64,000 nt of DNA from Ferruginibacter sp. (GCA_016786725.1 JAEUVU010000020.1:62001-126000); one strand, 5' to 3'; positions 26,776 through 36,116 are shown, counted from the first letter of the stretch. The notes: generated by a model not told the origin, from the letters alone. A program made the numbers and translations.

Positions 26776-28578
26776 ATGAAACGTGCAGTATTAATTTTAC
26801 TCATTACAGTATTCGCCCAACAATGCTTTGCCCAAAAACATGAATTCAATTTGGGCAAAACCGATTTTTTATTAGATGGCAAACCTTTCCAGATCATCAG
26901 CGGCGAAATGCACCCGGCAAGAATTCCAAAAGAATACTGGCGGCACCGCATACAAATGGCAAAGGCAATGGGTTGTAATACCGTTGCTGCTTATATCTTC
27001 TGGAATTATCACGAAGAAAAAGAAGGCAAATTTGATTTTACAAAAGAGAACAGGAATATTGCTGAGTTTATAAAAACCTGCCAACAGGAAAATATGTGGG
27101 TACTGCTGCGGCCAGGCCCATACGTTTGTGCCGAATGGGATTTTGGCGGCCTGCCTCCCTACCTGCTTAAATACCCTGATATCAAAGTTCGTTGCATGGA
27201 TCCCCGGTATATGGCTGCAACGGAACGATACATCAGGGAACTGGCAAAGCAGGTTGTTAACTTACAGTGTGTAAATGGCGGGCCCATACTGATGGTGCAG
27301 ATTGAAAATGAATATGGCAGTTACGGCAACGATAAAAATTACCTGGAAGCTTTAAGAACTGCATGGTTAAAGAACGGAATTAAAGTTCCTTTCTATACTG
27401 CAGATGGGCCAACGGCTTTTATGCTGGAAGCAGGACATATCAAGGGCACAGCGATTGGTTTGGACAGCGGAGGCAGTGATGCTGATTTTGACCAGGCTAA
27501 AAAAAGCGATCCGGATGTTCCTGCCTTCAGCAGCGAGACATACCCCGGCTGGTTAACGCATTGGGGCGAAAAATGGCAGCGGCCAGATACCAACGGACTT
27601 AAAAAAGAAGTTGAATATCTTTTGAAAAATAAGCGCTCAATCAATTTTTATGTGATACATGGCGGCACCAATTTTGGCTTTACTGCCGGTGCCAATGCAT
27701 TTTCACCAACCCAATACCAGCCTGATATTACAAGCTACGATTATGATGCCCCCATAAACGAGCAAGGAGGCGCTACCGCCAAATTTTTTATGCTTCGCAA
27801 CCTTATAGCAAAATATGTTGACTACAAGATACCAACTGTACCAAAAGAAATTGCGGCTATTGAAATACCAGCTATTGATATGAAATACATGACGACCATC
27901 TGGAAACGGTTGCCGCAGCCCGTACGGAGCGTACAGCCAAAACCAATGGAAGATTATGGACAGAACCAGGGCCTGATATTGTACCGCACAAAACTCATCG
28001 GCCATAAAAGCGGCAAATTAAAAATTTGGGAGCCCCATGATTACGCACTTGTATTTTTAGATGGAAAGTTTATTGATACCGTTTACCGTGATGGCGGCAA
28101 CTGGACAGTTGATCTGCCTAAAACAGAGTCGGCAGATCCGCAACTTGATATTTTAGTGGAAGGGATGGGGCATATCAACTTTGCCCAATTTATGATTGAC
28201 AGAAAAGGCATTACCGAAAGGGTAACATTAAATGGTATGACCTTGATGAACTGGCTGGTTTATCCTTTGCCAATGGATGCTGCATTTGTAACACAGGCTG
28301 CCACACAAGACCGCGGGCTTAGTGAAGGCCCCGGAATTTTTTATAAAGGCAATTTTAATTTAAGCGAAACCGGTGATACTTATTTCGACATGAGTAAATA
28401 CAGCAAGGGCATGATTTACGTAAACGGCCACAACCTTGGCCGGTACTGGAATATAGGTCCGCAGCAAAGATTGTATTGCCCGGCCGGCTGGTTGAAAAAA
28501 GGTAACAATGAGATAATTGTTTTCGACCTGTTACAAACTGAATCAAAAGCTATTTTAGCATTTAAAACACTGGAGTAA
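26776..28578 (+). CDS. GH35 beta-galactosidase, secreted
   Basis: This 600-residue protein has a signal peptide (LILLITVFAQQCFAQ). The catalytic barrel shows GEMHPARIPKEYWRHRIQMA, RPGPYVCAEWDFGGLP, the acid/base Glu179 in MVQIENEYGSYG and the nucleophile Glu254 in AFSSETYPGWLTHWGE. NFYVIHGGTNFGF closes the barrel, followed by C-terminal beta-sandwich domains. The family removes terminal beta-galactose, including Gal-beta-1,3/1,4 on glycoproteins. It is the first gene after the GIY-YIG element and runs 1 nt ahead of the phosphatase-like gene. Confidence 0.93.
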   Translation: MKRAVLILLITVFAQQCFAQKHEFNLGKTDFLLDGKPFQIISGEMHPARIPKEYWRHRIQMAKAMGCNTVAAYIFWNYHEEKEGKFDFTKENRNIAEFIKTCQQENMWVLLRPGPYVCAEWDFGGLPPYLLKYPDIKVRCMDPRYMAATERYIRELAKQVVNLQCVNGGPILMVQIENEYGSYGNDKNYLEALRTAWLKNGIKVPFYTADGPTAFMLEAGHIKGTAIGLDSGGSDADFDQAKKSDPDVPAFSSETYPGWLTHWGEKWQRPDTNGLKKEVEYLLKNKRSINFYVIHGGTNFGFTAGANAFSPTQYQPDITSYDYDAPINEQGGATAKFFMLRNLIAKYVDYKIPTVPKEIAAIEIPAIDMKYMTTIWKRLPQPVRSVQPKPMEDYGQNQGLILYRTKLIGHKSGKLKIWEPHDYALVFLDGKFIDTVYRDGGNWTVDLPKTESADPQLDILVEGMGHINFAQFMIDRKGITERVTLNGMTLMNWLVYPLPMDAAFVTQAATQDRGLSEGPGIFYKGNFNLSETGDTYFDMSKYSKGMIYVNGHNLGRYWNIGPQQRLYCPAGWLKKGNNEIIVFDLLQTESKAILAFKTLE

Positions 28579-28579
28579 G

Positions 28580-29659
28580 ATGAAAAAATTACTGATCCTG
28601 TTACTTATATGTAATACCAAAGCTGTTCTGGCGCAAAAGGCCGAAAATATCATCATTGTCACTACAGATGGCCTGCGCTGGCAGGAAGTTTTTGGAGGCA
28701 TGGACAGCGCCATTGCCAACAATAAGAAATTTAACCAGGATGACAGCACTGCTATTTTTAAAAAATACTGGTCGGGCGGTACTGAAGCAAGAAGAAGAAA
28801 ACTGATGCCGTTTTTATGGAGTACCGTGCAGGCAAACGGGCAGCTTTATGGCAATCGTAATTTTGGAAGCAAAGTTGACAATGCAAACCGTTATTGGTTT
28901 TCGTACCCCGGCTACAACGAAATATTTACAGGCTATCCTGACACAGCAATCAACAGCAATTCATTTCCGCCCAATCCTCATGTAACATTATTGGAGTTTT
29001 TGAATAACCAGCCAGCCTATCAGAATAAAGTTGCAGCTTTTGGTGCATGGAATGCTTTTGACCGGATATTAAATGAAGGCAGAAGTAGAGTTCCTGTTTA
29101 CGCTGCATTTGATAAAGTGGGCGGCGGTACTCCAACCGCAACAGAGCAAACGATCAATCTTCTCAACCATGATGCTTACAAACCATTTGGTGAAGAAGAA
29201 TGCCTGGATGTGTTTACGCACTATGGAGCGATGAATTACCTGCAAACAAAAAAACCGAAAGTGTTATATATAGCTTATGGCGAAACGGATGAATGGGCAC
29301 ACAGCGGGCAATACAGGGATTATTTAAATGCTGCCAACATGGTTGATAAATGGATACAGGATATCTGGAACTATGTACAAAGCGATCCTTTTTATAAAAA
29401 CAAAACAGCATTGTTCTTTACAGTTGACCATGGGCGTGGAGATATTGATAAGAACCAATGGACTGATCATGGCAGTAATATAAAAGATGCTTACCAGATA
29501 TGGTTTGCAGCTATGGGGCCGGGTATAAAATTGAAAGGAGAAGTAAAAAGCGATCAGCAGTTTTACCAAAAACAGTTTGCACAAACGATAGCAGGCATTC
29601 TTGGATTAAAATACACAGCCACTCATCCCATCGGAGAAAAAATAGACCTTAACCAGTAA
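28580..29659 (+). CDS. Alkaline-phosphatase-superfamily secreted enzyme
   Basis: This 359-residue protein has a signal peptide (MKKLLILLLICNTKAVLAQ). Metal-binding and nucleophile region: IIIVTTDGLRWQEVFGGMD (Thr28/Thr29, Asp30). A second metal site is in YGETDEWAHSGQYRDYL and a third in FFTVDHGRGD..WTDHGSN. This layout fits the phosphodiesterase/phosphatase branch of the alkaline phosphatase superfamily. The substrate is unknown; given its coupling (1 nt) to GH35 beta-galactosidase, a phosphorylated or otherwise decorated sugar is plausible. Its 3' end overlaps the convergent kinase gene by 11 nt. Confidence 0.82.
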   Translation: MKKLLILLLICNTKAVLAQKAENIIIVTTDGLRWQEVFGGMDSAIANNKKFNQDDSTAIFKKYWSGGTEARRRKLMPFLWSTVQANGQLYGNRNFGSKVDNANRYWFSYPGYNEIFTGYPDTAINSNSFPPNPHVTLLEFLNNQPAYQNKVAAFGAWNAFDRILNEGRSRVPVYAAFDKVGGGTPTATEQTINLLNHDAYKPFGEEECLDVFTHYGAMNYLQTKKPKVLYIAYGETDEWAHSGQYRDYLNAANMVDKWIQDIWNYVQSDPFYKNKTALFFTVDHGRGDIDKNQWTDHGSNIKDAYQIWFAAMGPGIKLKGEVKSDQQFYQKQFAQTIAGILGLKYTATHPIGEKIDLNQ

Positions 29660-30671
29660 TAAATTTCTGTAACTGCTGTAACAAAGCAAGCTGATTGCCT
29701 GCCCTTACAAAATTATGCTCTTCATATTTTGCGCCGTAATAAACATCGTTATTAAGGTGATCGGTTAAAAAACGAAGAGCCTGCATATAGATCATAAATT
29801 CTCCGGCGTAGTTAAAATATTGTTTTTCAATTTCAGTCAACGCCTCTCCCATTTCGGATAAATAGCCGTCTTTAATGGCATCGTAAAATTCTTTGCGGAT
29901 AATTATTTTTGAAAAATCTTTTTCTTCCTCACTAACCGGGCATAAATAAGTACGCATCATATCGCCCACATCGCTGATGAAATAGCCGGGCATAACAGTA
30001 TCCAGGTCAATTACACAAAGTCCATTGTTTTCTGCGTTAAATAAAACATTGCTTATTTTGGTATCGTGGTGTGTTACACGGCTGGTAAATTGTTCTTTAC
30101 AAGTCTCATATTTATCCACGATCCTTTTATTTAGTTTGATTGAAGCAATCAGATCTTTTGACTGTCCTATACGTTCAGGATTACCGGCTTTTAATGCCAA
30201 TTCAAATTGTTGGTAACGCAACGTGAGATTATGAAAATCCGGTAAGGTGATTTTTAACTGACCGGCATCAAAGCCTGATAATAGCCTTGTGAATTTGCCG
30301 AATTGCCTGGCTGCTTCGTAAGCCTGTTGCGGCTTTTCAACAACATCAACCGTATGAGAGTTATCTACAAAAGGAAACATTCTATAAAACCCGTTATCAA
30401 TTCTTACAAGTTCATCCCCTGTAGTTGTAACAAAGGGCGACACAAATAAGTAATCTGGAAAACTTTGTTTTAGATAATTATCAAGGAGCCGGATATTAAA
30501 AGCAATATCACCAGGCTGTTTAAATATATCCTGATTTATTTTTTGAAGAATGTATTTTGGTATCCCAGCCCTATCAGCGACCTGCCATGTTGAATTAATC
30601 AGTCCGCTGCCAAAAGGCTTTACCTGAAAATTTTCTTCTGCTAAACCAAACTGACATAAAATTCCCTTCAT
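29649..30671 (-). CDS. Phosphotransferase-fold kinase, N-acetylhexosamine 1-kinase (NahK)-like
   Basis: This 340-residue cytoplasmic protein starts at MKGILCQFGL (30671); the longer frame to 30815 is not convincing. The APH/choline-kinase fold motifs are THHDTKISNVLF (catalytic Asp203, Asn208) and CVIDLDTVMPGYFISDVGDM (metal-binding Asp222/224). The HHDTKISN and DLDTVMPG segments resemble bifidobacterial NahK, which phosphorylates GlcNAc and GalNAc at C1. The adjacent convergent cluster releases GalNAc, GlcNAc-Asn, Man and Gal, which supports a sugar kinase. Another APH-like kinase remains possible. Confidence 0.75.
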   Translation of the reverse strand: MKGILCQFGLAEENFQVKPFGSGLINSTWQVADRAGIPKYILQKINQDIFKQPGDIAFNIRLLDNYLKQSFPDYLFVSPFVTTTGDELVRIDNGFYRMFPFVDNSHTVDVVEKPQQAYEAARQFGKFTRLLSGFDAGQLKITLPDFHNLTLRYQQFELALKAGNPERIGQSKDLIASIKLNKRIVDKYETCKEQFTSRVTHHDTKISNVLFNAENNGLCVIDLDTVMPGYFISDVGDMMRTYLCPVSEEEKDFSKIIIRKEFYDAIKDGYLSEMGEALTEIEKQYFNYAGEFMIYMQALRFLTDHLNNDVYYGAKYEEHNFVRAGNQLALLQQLQKFITG

Positions 30672-30711
30672 AACTGCTAAATTCGTGCAATTATTGTAAT
30701 TCGCATAATTC

Positions 30712-31230
30712 GTGAACTTAAGGCAAGAGATATTAAAAGAACATTCCAAAGCACAATGCACAAAAATTGTGAAATGGGTTGGCAGTAGCCAATCCAGGTT
30801 TGATGAACTCTTCAATCTTTTTCTAAATGATGAATACCGTGTTGTGCAAAGAAGCGCCTGGCCTGTTTCTTATTGTGTTGATGCTCACCCTGAGTTGATA
30901 AGGAAACACTGGAAAGAACTGATGGACTATCTTAAAAAACCCAATTTGCATGATGCTGTAAAGCGAAACAGTGTACGTTTAATGCAGCATATTGAATTAC
31001 CAAAAGCTTACCATGGCGAAATTATGAACAGGTGTTTTACTTATCTAGAATCCCCTGATGAGGCTCTCGCCGTAAAATGTTTCTCTATGACGGTTTTGCA
31101 GAATCTTGCAAAAGATTACCCCGAAATTAAGACAGAGCTGAAATTAATTATTGAAGATCAGTTGCCCCAACAGACAGCAGGTTTTAAAAGCCGGGGAAAG
31201 AAAATTTTGAAAGAACTGGAAAAACTATAG
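30712..31230 (+). CDS. HEAT-like alpha-helical conserved hypothetical protein
   Basis: This 172-residue, all-helical soluble protein starts at GTG 30712 (MNLRQEILKEHSKAQCTKIV). Repeated helix pairs such as YRVVQRSAWPVSYCVDAHPE, NSVRLMQHIEL and AVKCFSMTVLQNLAKDYPEI look like HEAT/ARM repeats, implying a binding role. It ends KSRGKKILKELEKL. No enzymatic motif is seen. It is divergent from the NahK-like gene (40-nt gap) and overlaps the convergent DUF2071 gene by 6 nt. Confidence 0.65.
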   Translation: MNLRQEILKEHSKAQCTKIVKWVGSSQSRFDELFNLFLNDEYRVVQRSAWPVSYCVDAHPELIRKHWKELMDYLKKPNLHDAVKRNSVRLMQHIELPKAYHGEIMNRCFTYLESPDEALAVKCFSMTVLQNLAKDYPEIKTELKLIIEDQLPQQTAGFKSRGKKILKELEKL

Positions 31231-31938
31231 GTTGCGTTTCTTTAAAACTGAGATAGCTGAACCTTCGGCCACCAGTATAGAAACTGGTTTTGTATTAGTC
31301 AGGAAAGAAAAAATTTTTCCATACAATTTCCCAAAATCACAATCAACTGAATATTTTTTTACAGGAAAAATTTTCCATGCCGGATGCTGCACATTGTATT
31401 CAAACGTTGTGGTATCATTATATTTTGAATATCCCCAGTAATGTTCAGCAATAAATTCTTCTTCACTGCCGGCAATCATCGGCTGGGCGGTATTTTCGAC
31501 CGTGGCTTGAATACTGTTCCATTTATTTTGATGTTTCCATTGATAAGATAAAGCCATTTCATTTTCAGTTTCTTTCACAGTATGCTTCATTGGTTTTGTA
31601 ACATACTTTTCATGATACACCGTGTTGGCAATAAAACTGATGGCCGGTTTTGGAACGATCTCTTTGATAAACACAGTACCCCGTTTCCATGTTCCGTTAT
31701 CATTATACCGTACATAAAAACGAAGGTTCACTTCTTCAAAATTTACATGAAAGGGAATTTTAAAACCGAGCACCCTTGTGTTCATAAACATAAAGCCAAC
31801 AAGGCTTACATAGCAATTGTCATGAAAAAAATCGAGTTCGGTTTTGTTTGGCAGATAAGGCTGAAGTATTGCAGGATCAACAATATAATTTGCCATGATC
31901 AGGTTCTTCCATTCTGCCGTTAAAAACTTTGAAGCCAT
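31225..31938 (-). CDS. DUF2071 (YqjF-like) protein
   Basis: This 237-residue soluble protein begins MASKFLTAEWKNLIMANYIV. Family segments include the N-terminal PYLPNKTELDFFHDNCYVSLVGFMFMNTRV, seen here as PNKTELDFFHDNCYVSLVGF, and HVNFEEVNLRFYVRYN followed by RGTVFIKEIVPK. The YqjF/DUF2071 family has an acetoacetate-decarboxylase-like fold but lacks a proven reaction. It follows the NADH dehydrogenase gene with a 5-nt gap, so they form an operon. Confidence 0.85.
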   Translation of the reverse strand: MASKFLTAEWKNLIMANYIVDPAILQPYLPNKTELDFFHDNCYVSLVGFMFMNTRVLGFKIPFHVNFEEVNLRFYVRYNDNGTWKRGTVFIKEIVPKPAISFIANTVYHEKYVTKPMKHTVKETENEMALSYQWKHQNKWNSIQATVENTAQPMIAGSEEEFIAEHYWGYSKYNDTTTFEYNVQHPAWKIFPVKKYSVDCDFGKLYGKIFSFLTNTKPVSILVAEGSAISVLKKRNL

Positions 31939-31943
31939 TTACC

Positions 31944-33215
31944 TTATTTTTTTTCCCTGTAAAATTCTTTAAAAATAAGCCGCAGGTTTTGATCGTAAGT
32001 AAAATAATTATACAACCAGTTGATGAAAACAAAGAAACGGTTTTTTACACCCAGTATCAGCATCAGGTGTAAGCCCATCCATATCATCCAGGCAAAAAAA
32101 CCACTGAAGTGCAGTTTTGGTTTGGGCATATCCACTACAGCCAGGTTGCGGCCAACGGTGGCCATACTGCCTTTATCATTGTAAACAAATTCTTCCCATT
32201 GGGTGCTGCCACTTTTCATTTCCTGCCTGCGTAAATTATTTACCAGCAAATCAGCCATTTGCATGGCTACAGGCGCCACCTGCGGATGCCCGCCTGGCCA
32301 GGCTGGTTCTTCCATGTAAGCCACATCGCCGATGGCATACACATTGTCAAAGCCATTAACCCGGCAATGCCTGTTAATTTTAATGCGGTTACCTCTTGCC
32401 ATTAAACCGGCATCAATACCTTCGGGTACATTACCTTTAATACCAGCGGCCCATATAACCATGCCTGTTTCAATCTTGTCACCATTTTGCAGTTCCGCTG
32501 TTTTTCCGTCATAGTTTTTCAATAGCGAATTTGTCAGAACTGTTACTCCCAGTTTTTCTAAATATTTTTGCGACTGTACGCTTGACTTTTGACTCATGGC
32601 AGCCAGTGTTTTACCGGTACCTTCCAGCAAATAAATTTTCATTTTTGTAAAATCAAGTTCGGGATAATCTTTGGGCAGCACAAAGCGTTTCATATCGGCA
32701 ATGGCACCACTTAACTCCACTCCTGTTGGCCCGGCTCCTACCACAACAATATTCATCAGCCGCTGCAATTCAAGTTCGGATTTTACATTCAGTGCATCTT
32801 CAAAATTATGCAGCAGCCTGTGCCGCAGTTGTAATGCTTCTACTGTACTCTTCATGGGGAAAGCATTATCCATCAATTGCTGATTGCCGAAAAAATTGGT
32901 GTCAGCCCCTGTTGCAATCACCAGCACATCATAATCAAAATCACCAATATCGGTAACGACTTTGTTTTCTGCAGTCAATAATTTTGTAACCTCTGCCATT
33001 CTGAAATGCACATTCTTACTCTTATGAAAAACCTTACGCAGCGGAAAGGAAATATTGCTTGCATCCAGTCCTGCCGTGGCAACCTGGTAAAATAAAGGTT
33101 GAAACTGGTGATAGTTAAAGCGGTCAATCAAAGTGATATCAAAACCTGGCTTGTTGTTCAGTTTTCGGGCAAGCCGCAAGCCTCCAAAACCTCCCCCAAT
33201 TATTATGAGTTTCAT
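31944..33215 (-). CDS. ndh: Type II NADH dehydrogenase (NDH-2), FAD-dependent
   Basis: This 423-residue protein is a pyridine nucleotide-disulphide family oxidoreductase. It has an FAD Rossmann motif at the N-terminus (LIIIGGGFGGLRLARKL), a second NAD(P)H Rossmann motif (NIVVVGAGPTGVELSGAIAD) and the FAD motif NVYAIGDVAYM. The C-terminal amphipathic and hydrophobic segment (FFAWMIWMGLHLMLILGVKN) fits membrane attachment. NDH-2 passes electrons from NADH to quinone without proton pumping. A TATCTTTG box and an 11-bp inverted repeat lie just upstream. Confidence 0.9.
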   Translation of the reverse strand: MKLIIIGGGFGGLRLARKLNNKPGFDITLIDRFNYHQFQPLFYQVATAGLDASNISFPLRKVFHKSKNVHFRMAEVTKLLTAENKVVTDIGDFDYDVLVIATGADTNFFGNQQLMDNAFPMKSTVEALQLRHRLLHNFEDALNVKSELELQRLMNIVVVGAGPTGVELSGAIADMKRFVLPKDYPELDFTKMKIYLLEGTGKTLAAMSQKSSVQSQKYLEKLGVTVLTNSLLKNYDGKTAELQNGDKIETGMVIWAAGIKGNVPEGIDAGLMARGNRIKINRHCRVNGFDNVYAIGDVAYMEEPAWPGGHPQVAPVAMQMADLLVNNLRRQEMKSGSTQWEEFVYNDKGSMATVGRNLAVVDMPKPKLHFSGFFAWMIWMGLHLMLILGVKNRFFVFINWLYNYFTYDQNLRLIFKEFYREKK

Positions 33216-33220
33216 CTTCT

Positions 33221-33271
33221 TAAATTTTCAATACAAAGATACATTATTTTCAATAAATTTTGAAAATTTAG
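33221..33271. repeat. Inverted repeat straddling the ndh -7 box
   Basis: The arms TAAATTTTCAA (33221-33231) and TTGAAAATTTA (33260-33270) are perfect inverted repeats separated by 28 nt. The spacer contains TATCTTTG on the minus strand (33241-33234), a full match to the -7 consensus for ndh. It may be a regulator site; low complexity is a caveat. Confidence 0.45.
33234..33241 (-). promoter_or_regulatory. Candidate -7 box of ndh
   Basis: TATCTTTG on the minus strand lies 18 nt before the ndh ATG (33215). No clear TTTG at -33 was found. Confidence 0.45.
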
Positions 33272-33381
33272 GAAATTAATTACTCAATTGCCTTACCCCT
33301 CCCATTACAAAAAAAGAATCACCATTTTTTGGCAACTCCGATTAATGACCATTCAAATAAAAAATATAGTGTGGGTAATAA

Positions 33382-34620
33382 CTAATACAGTATCCTCACT
33401 TTAATCGTACCCTTTACTTTCCGCAACAGATCCGATGCATTTTTACTCAGGTTCTTGTCAACATCCAGTACCACGTAGCCAATAGCATCATTTGTTTTAA
33501 GATACTGGCCAAGAATATTAATTTTGTTTTTGCTCAACTGTGTATTGATCTCCGACAGCACACCAGGCATATTATGGTGAATATGCAAAATGCGGTGTGT
33601 CACTTCCCGCGGCGGCAAAGCCAGTTCGGGAATACTATGAGAGCCGGTGCTGGTACCTTTCTCCAGGTAATTAAATAATTTGCTGCTTACATCATCGCCG
33701 ATGTTCAATTGTGCTTCCTGTGTGCTGCCGCCAATATGCGGCGTAAGCAATACATTGCTTAATCCCTGTAACGGAGATTCAAAATGGTCACCATTTTTTT
33801 CGGGCTCAACCGGAAATACATCTACTGCTGCGCCACCAATATCTCCATCAAGAAGTGCTTTACGCAATGCATCCTGGTCAACCACTTCTCCCCTTGCATA
33901 GTTTATCAGGATGGCTCCTTTTTTAAAAGATCTCAGGGTTGTTTTGTTGATCAGATTTTTTGTGCTGTCTAGTTCCGGCACGTGCAAGGTTACAATGTCT
34001 GCTTTCTTAACAACGTCCTTTAAGGTTTTACGGTCTTCTGCATTACCTAAAGGCAGTTTTGTTTCTACATCAAAAAATATAACTTTCATCCCCAGGCTTT
34101 CTGCCAGCACGCTTACCTGTTTGCCAATATTGCCGTACCCGATTATGCCAAGTGTTTTGCCCCTTAATTCATAACTGCCGCTGGCTTCCTTTAGCCATAC
34201 GCCTTCATGTGCTGCCTTGTTTTTATCAATGATTTTTCTGATGAGCATGATGGAAGCGCCAATCACGAGTTCAGCCACACTCCTTGTATTGCTGTATGGT
34301 GCATTAAACACAGCAACACCATTTTTTGTAGCAGCTTTCAGATCTACCTGGTTTACCCCAATGCAAAAACAACCGATGGCCTGTAATTTTGGTGCGCCAT
34401 CCAGTATTTTTTTTGTTATCTGCGTTTTACTGCGGATGCCCAGCAGGTGAACATTTTTTATAGCAGCCATCAATTCAGCTTCGGTGAGTGCACCATTTAT
34501 TTTTTTAACATTGGTGTACCCGGCAGCATTAAAGTTTTTTACGGCAACGTCGCTTATATTTTCGAGAAAGAGAATGTTGATCTTTTCTTTAGGATAACTG
34601 GTTATTTTATTTTCAGCCAT
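33382..34620 (-). CDS. serA: D-3-phosphoglycerate dehydrogenase
   Basis: This 412-residue enzyme catalyses the first step of serine biosynthesis. It is close in length and pattern to E. coli SerA. Segments include IGCFCIGVNQVDLKAATKNG, NAPYSNTRSVAELVIGASIM, the NAD-binding GIIGYGNIGKQVSVLAES, the catalytic LINYARGEVVDQDAL and LTPHIGGSTQEAQLNIG. The last ~75 residues (HRILHIHHNMPGVLSEINTQ) form an ACT domain that usually allows serine feedback inhibition. The gene stands alone with divergent neighbours; a TATATTTG box lies 23 nt before the start. Confidence 0.95.
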   Translation of the reverse strand: MAENKITSYPKEKINILFLENISDVAVKNFNAAGYTNVKKINGALTEAELMAAIKNVHLLGIRSKTQITKKILDGAPKLQAIGCFCIGVNQVDLKAATKNGVAVFNAPYSNTRSVAELVIGASIMLIRKIIDKNKAAHEGVWLKEASGSYELRGKTLGIIGYGNIGKQVSVLAESLGMKVIFFDVETKLPLGNAEDRKTLKDVVKKADIVTLHVPELDSTKNLINKTTLRSFKKGAILINYARGEVVDQDALRKALLDGDIGGAAVDVFPVEPEKNGDHFESPLQGLSNVLLTPHIGGSTQEAQLNIGDDVSSKLFNYLEKGTSTGSHSIPELALPPREVTHRILHIHHNMPGVLSEINTQLSKNKINILGQYLKTNDAIGYVVLDVDKNLSKNASDLLRKVKGTIKVRILY

Positions 34621-34642
34621 GATGATTACTGCGTATTTTGCA

Positions 34643-34650
34643 CAAATATA
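34643..34650 (-). promoter_or_regulatory. Candidate -7 box of serA
   Basis: TATATTTG on the minus strand, 22 nt upstream of the serA ATG. It matches TANNTTTG; no convincing -33 element is visible. Confidence 0.4.
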
Positions 34651-34676
34651 TTCTATCTGAACCGTAAAAGAATATC

Positions 34677-35978
34677 ATGCCTTCAACGCAGAAACTACCA
34701 TCGCTCCTGTTTTTATGCTGGTTATTTTATTGTGTTGTATTGCATACTGCCTGCAATACTGTATCTGATAATAACAAAACAAATGCTGCAGATAGTTTAC
34801 ACAGAATTGAATTACCCAACCTTGTTGCAGTACCGGCAGCAGAAGCAATCCGCATTTACAGCTCATGCAGGCTTTGGTATGATACTGTGTTAGCTTTGAA
34901 AGGATTTAACGGAGGAATCATCGTTGCCAAAAACGGCAATATCGTCTTTGAAAAATATAACGGAACAGCACATTTGCCCGGCAGCGATACAATCACTGCA
35001 AACACTTCCATGCACATTGCTTCTATTTCAAAAACATTTACAGCAATGGCGGTACTTAAACTGCAACAGGAAGGCAAGCTGAATATTGATGATGAGTTCA
35101 GCAAATACTTTCCCTTGTTTAATTATCCTGGTGTAACCATCCGTATGCTTTTAAATCATCGCAGCGGATTGCCCAACTACAATTATTATATGGAAAAGCT
35201 TGGCTGGGATAAAACCAGGTTTGTAAAAAATGAAGATGTACTCAGTTACCTGATCAACAGGAAAGCAGAACTGGAAGATATTAAACCGCCGGGCCATAAT
35301 TTTTCTTACTGCAATACCAATTATGCCTTGCTGGCCTTATTGATAGAAAAAGTTACAGGCTCTGCATATGCGGCCTATCTCAACAATTCTTTTTTTATAC
35401 CGTTGCAAATGCAGCATACCTATGTTTTTACTTTGGCAGATACTTTAAAAGCCGTGCCCAGCTACAATTGGAAAGGAACATTAGAAGCATATACTTTTCT
35501 TGACCAGGTTTATGGAGATAAGAATATATACACCACTCCCCGTGACCTGCTTACCTGGGACAGGGCTTTAACATCTGATTTAATTTTTACGCAAGAAACC
35601 TTGAACCAGGCTTATGCACCTTACAGTAACGAAAAACCGGGTATGCATAATTATGGCCTTGGCTGGCGCATGACGGTTTTTCCTGACAGCAACAAAATAA
35701 TTTATCATAATGGCTGGTGGCATGGCAGCAATGCTGCTTTTACAAGGTTGCTTAAAGAAAAGGCAACCATTATTGCCATTGGCAATAAATTTACCAGGGC
35801 AGTGTATCATAGCAAAGTGCTTACTTCCATTTTTGGCAATTATTTCTTCCCGGTTGAAGAAGAAGAAAGTATGAATCCCAAAGACACACTTAAACTGCCG
35901 GCTCCTTTTTCATCTGCCGACAGCACATCCAAACAAAATGTAAAAAAACAAAAACCCAATTTTAAAAAGAAAGGTTGA
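34677..35978 (+). CDS. Serine hydrolase, beta-lactamase/DD-peptidase (class C-like) lipoprotein
   Basis: This 433-residue protein has a lipoprotein signal (YCVVLHTACNTVS, Cys26). The SxxK motif is Ser116-Ile-Ser-Lys119 in HIASISKTFTAMAVLKL. The second motif Tyr-x-Asn is in FSYCNTNYALLALLIEKV, and the third is likely HNGWWHGSNAAF. This is the AmpC/serine-esterase-like family, which includes peptidases, esterases and lactamases, so substrate and resistance role are not established. The extra ~30 residues at the C-terminus are Lys/Ser-rich. It is transcribed away from serA. Confidence 0.85.
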   Translation: MPSTQKLPSLLFLCWLFYCVVLHTACNTVSDNNKTNAADSLHRIELPNLVAVPAAEAIRIYSSCRLWYDTVLALKGFNGGIIVAKNGNIVFEKYNGTAHLPGSDTITANTSMHIASISKTFTAMAVLKLQQEGKLNIDDEFSKYFPLFNYPGVTIRMLLNHRSGLPNYNYYMEKLGWDKTRFVKNEDVLSYLINRKAELEDIKPPGHNFSYCNTNYALLALLIEKVTGSAYAAYLNNSFFIPLQMQHTYVFTLADTLKAVPSYNWKGTLEAYTFLDQVYGDKNIYTTPRDLLTWDRALTSDLIFTQETLNQAYAPYSNEKPGMHNYGLGWRMTVFPDSNKIIYHNGWWHGSNAAFTRLLKEKATIIAIGNKFTRAVYHSKVLTSIFGNYFFPVEEEESMNPKDTLKLPAPFSSADSTSKQNVKKQKPNFKKKG

Positions 35979-36065
35979 TCAGGCTTTTAGAACTGATTTT
36001 CACTGCTTTTAAAAATGCAGGTTTTGCAGGTTTTTACACAGGATGTGCAATATTTTTATTGAAAT

Positions 36066-36098
36066 TTTGCCGCTTTTTGCATTTTAATCCTTACTTTG
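36066..36098 (+). promoter_or_regulatory. Candidate promoter of the DeoR-SusCD operon
   Basis: TTTG (36066-36069), 21-nt spacer, TTACTTTG (36091-36098; one mismatch to TANNTTTG). It ends 18 nt before the ATG at 36117. Confidence 0.4.
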
Positions 36099-36116
36099 AA
36101 CAGGAATAACTAACGA

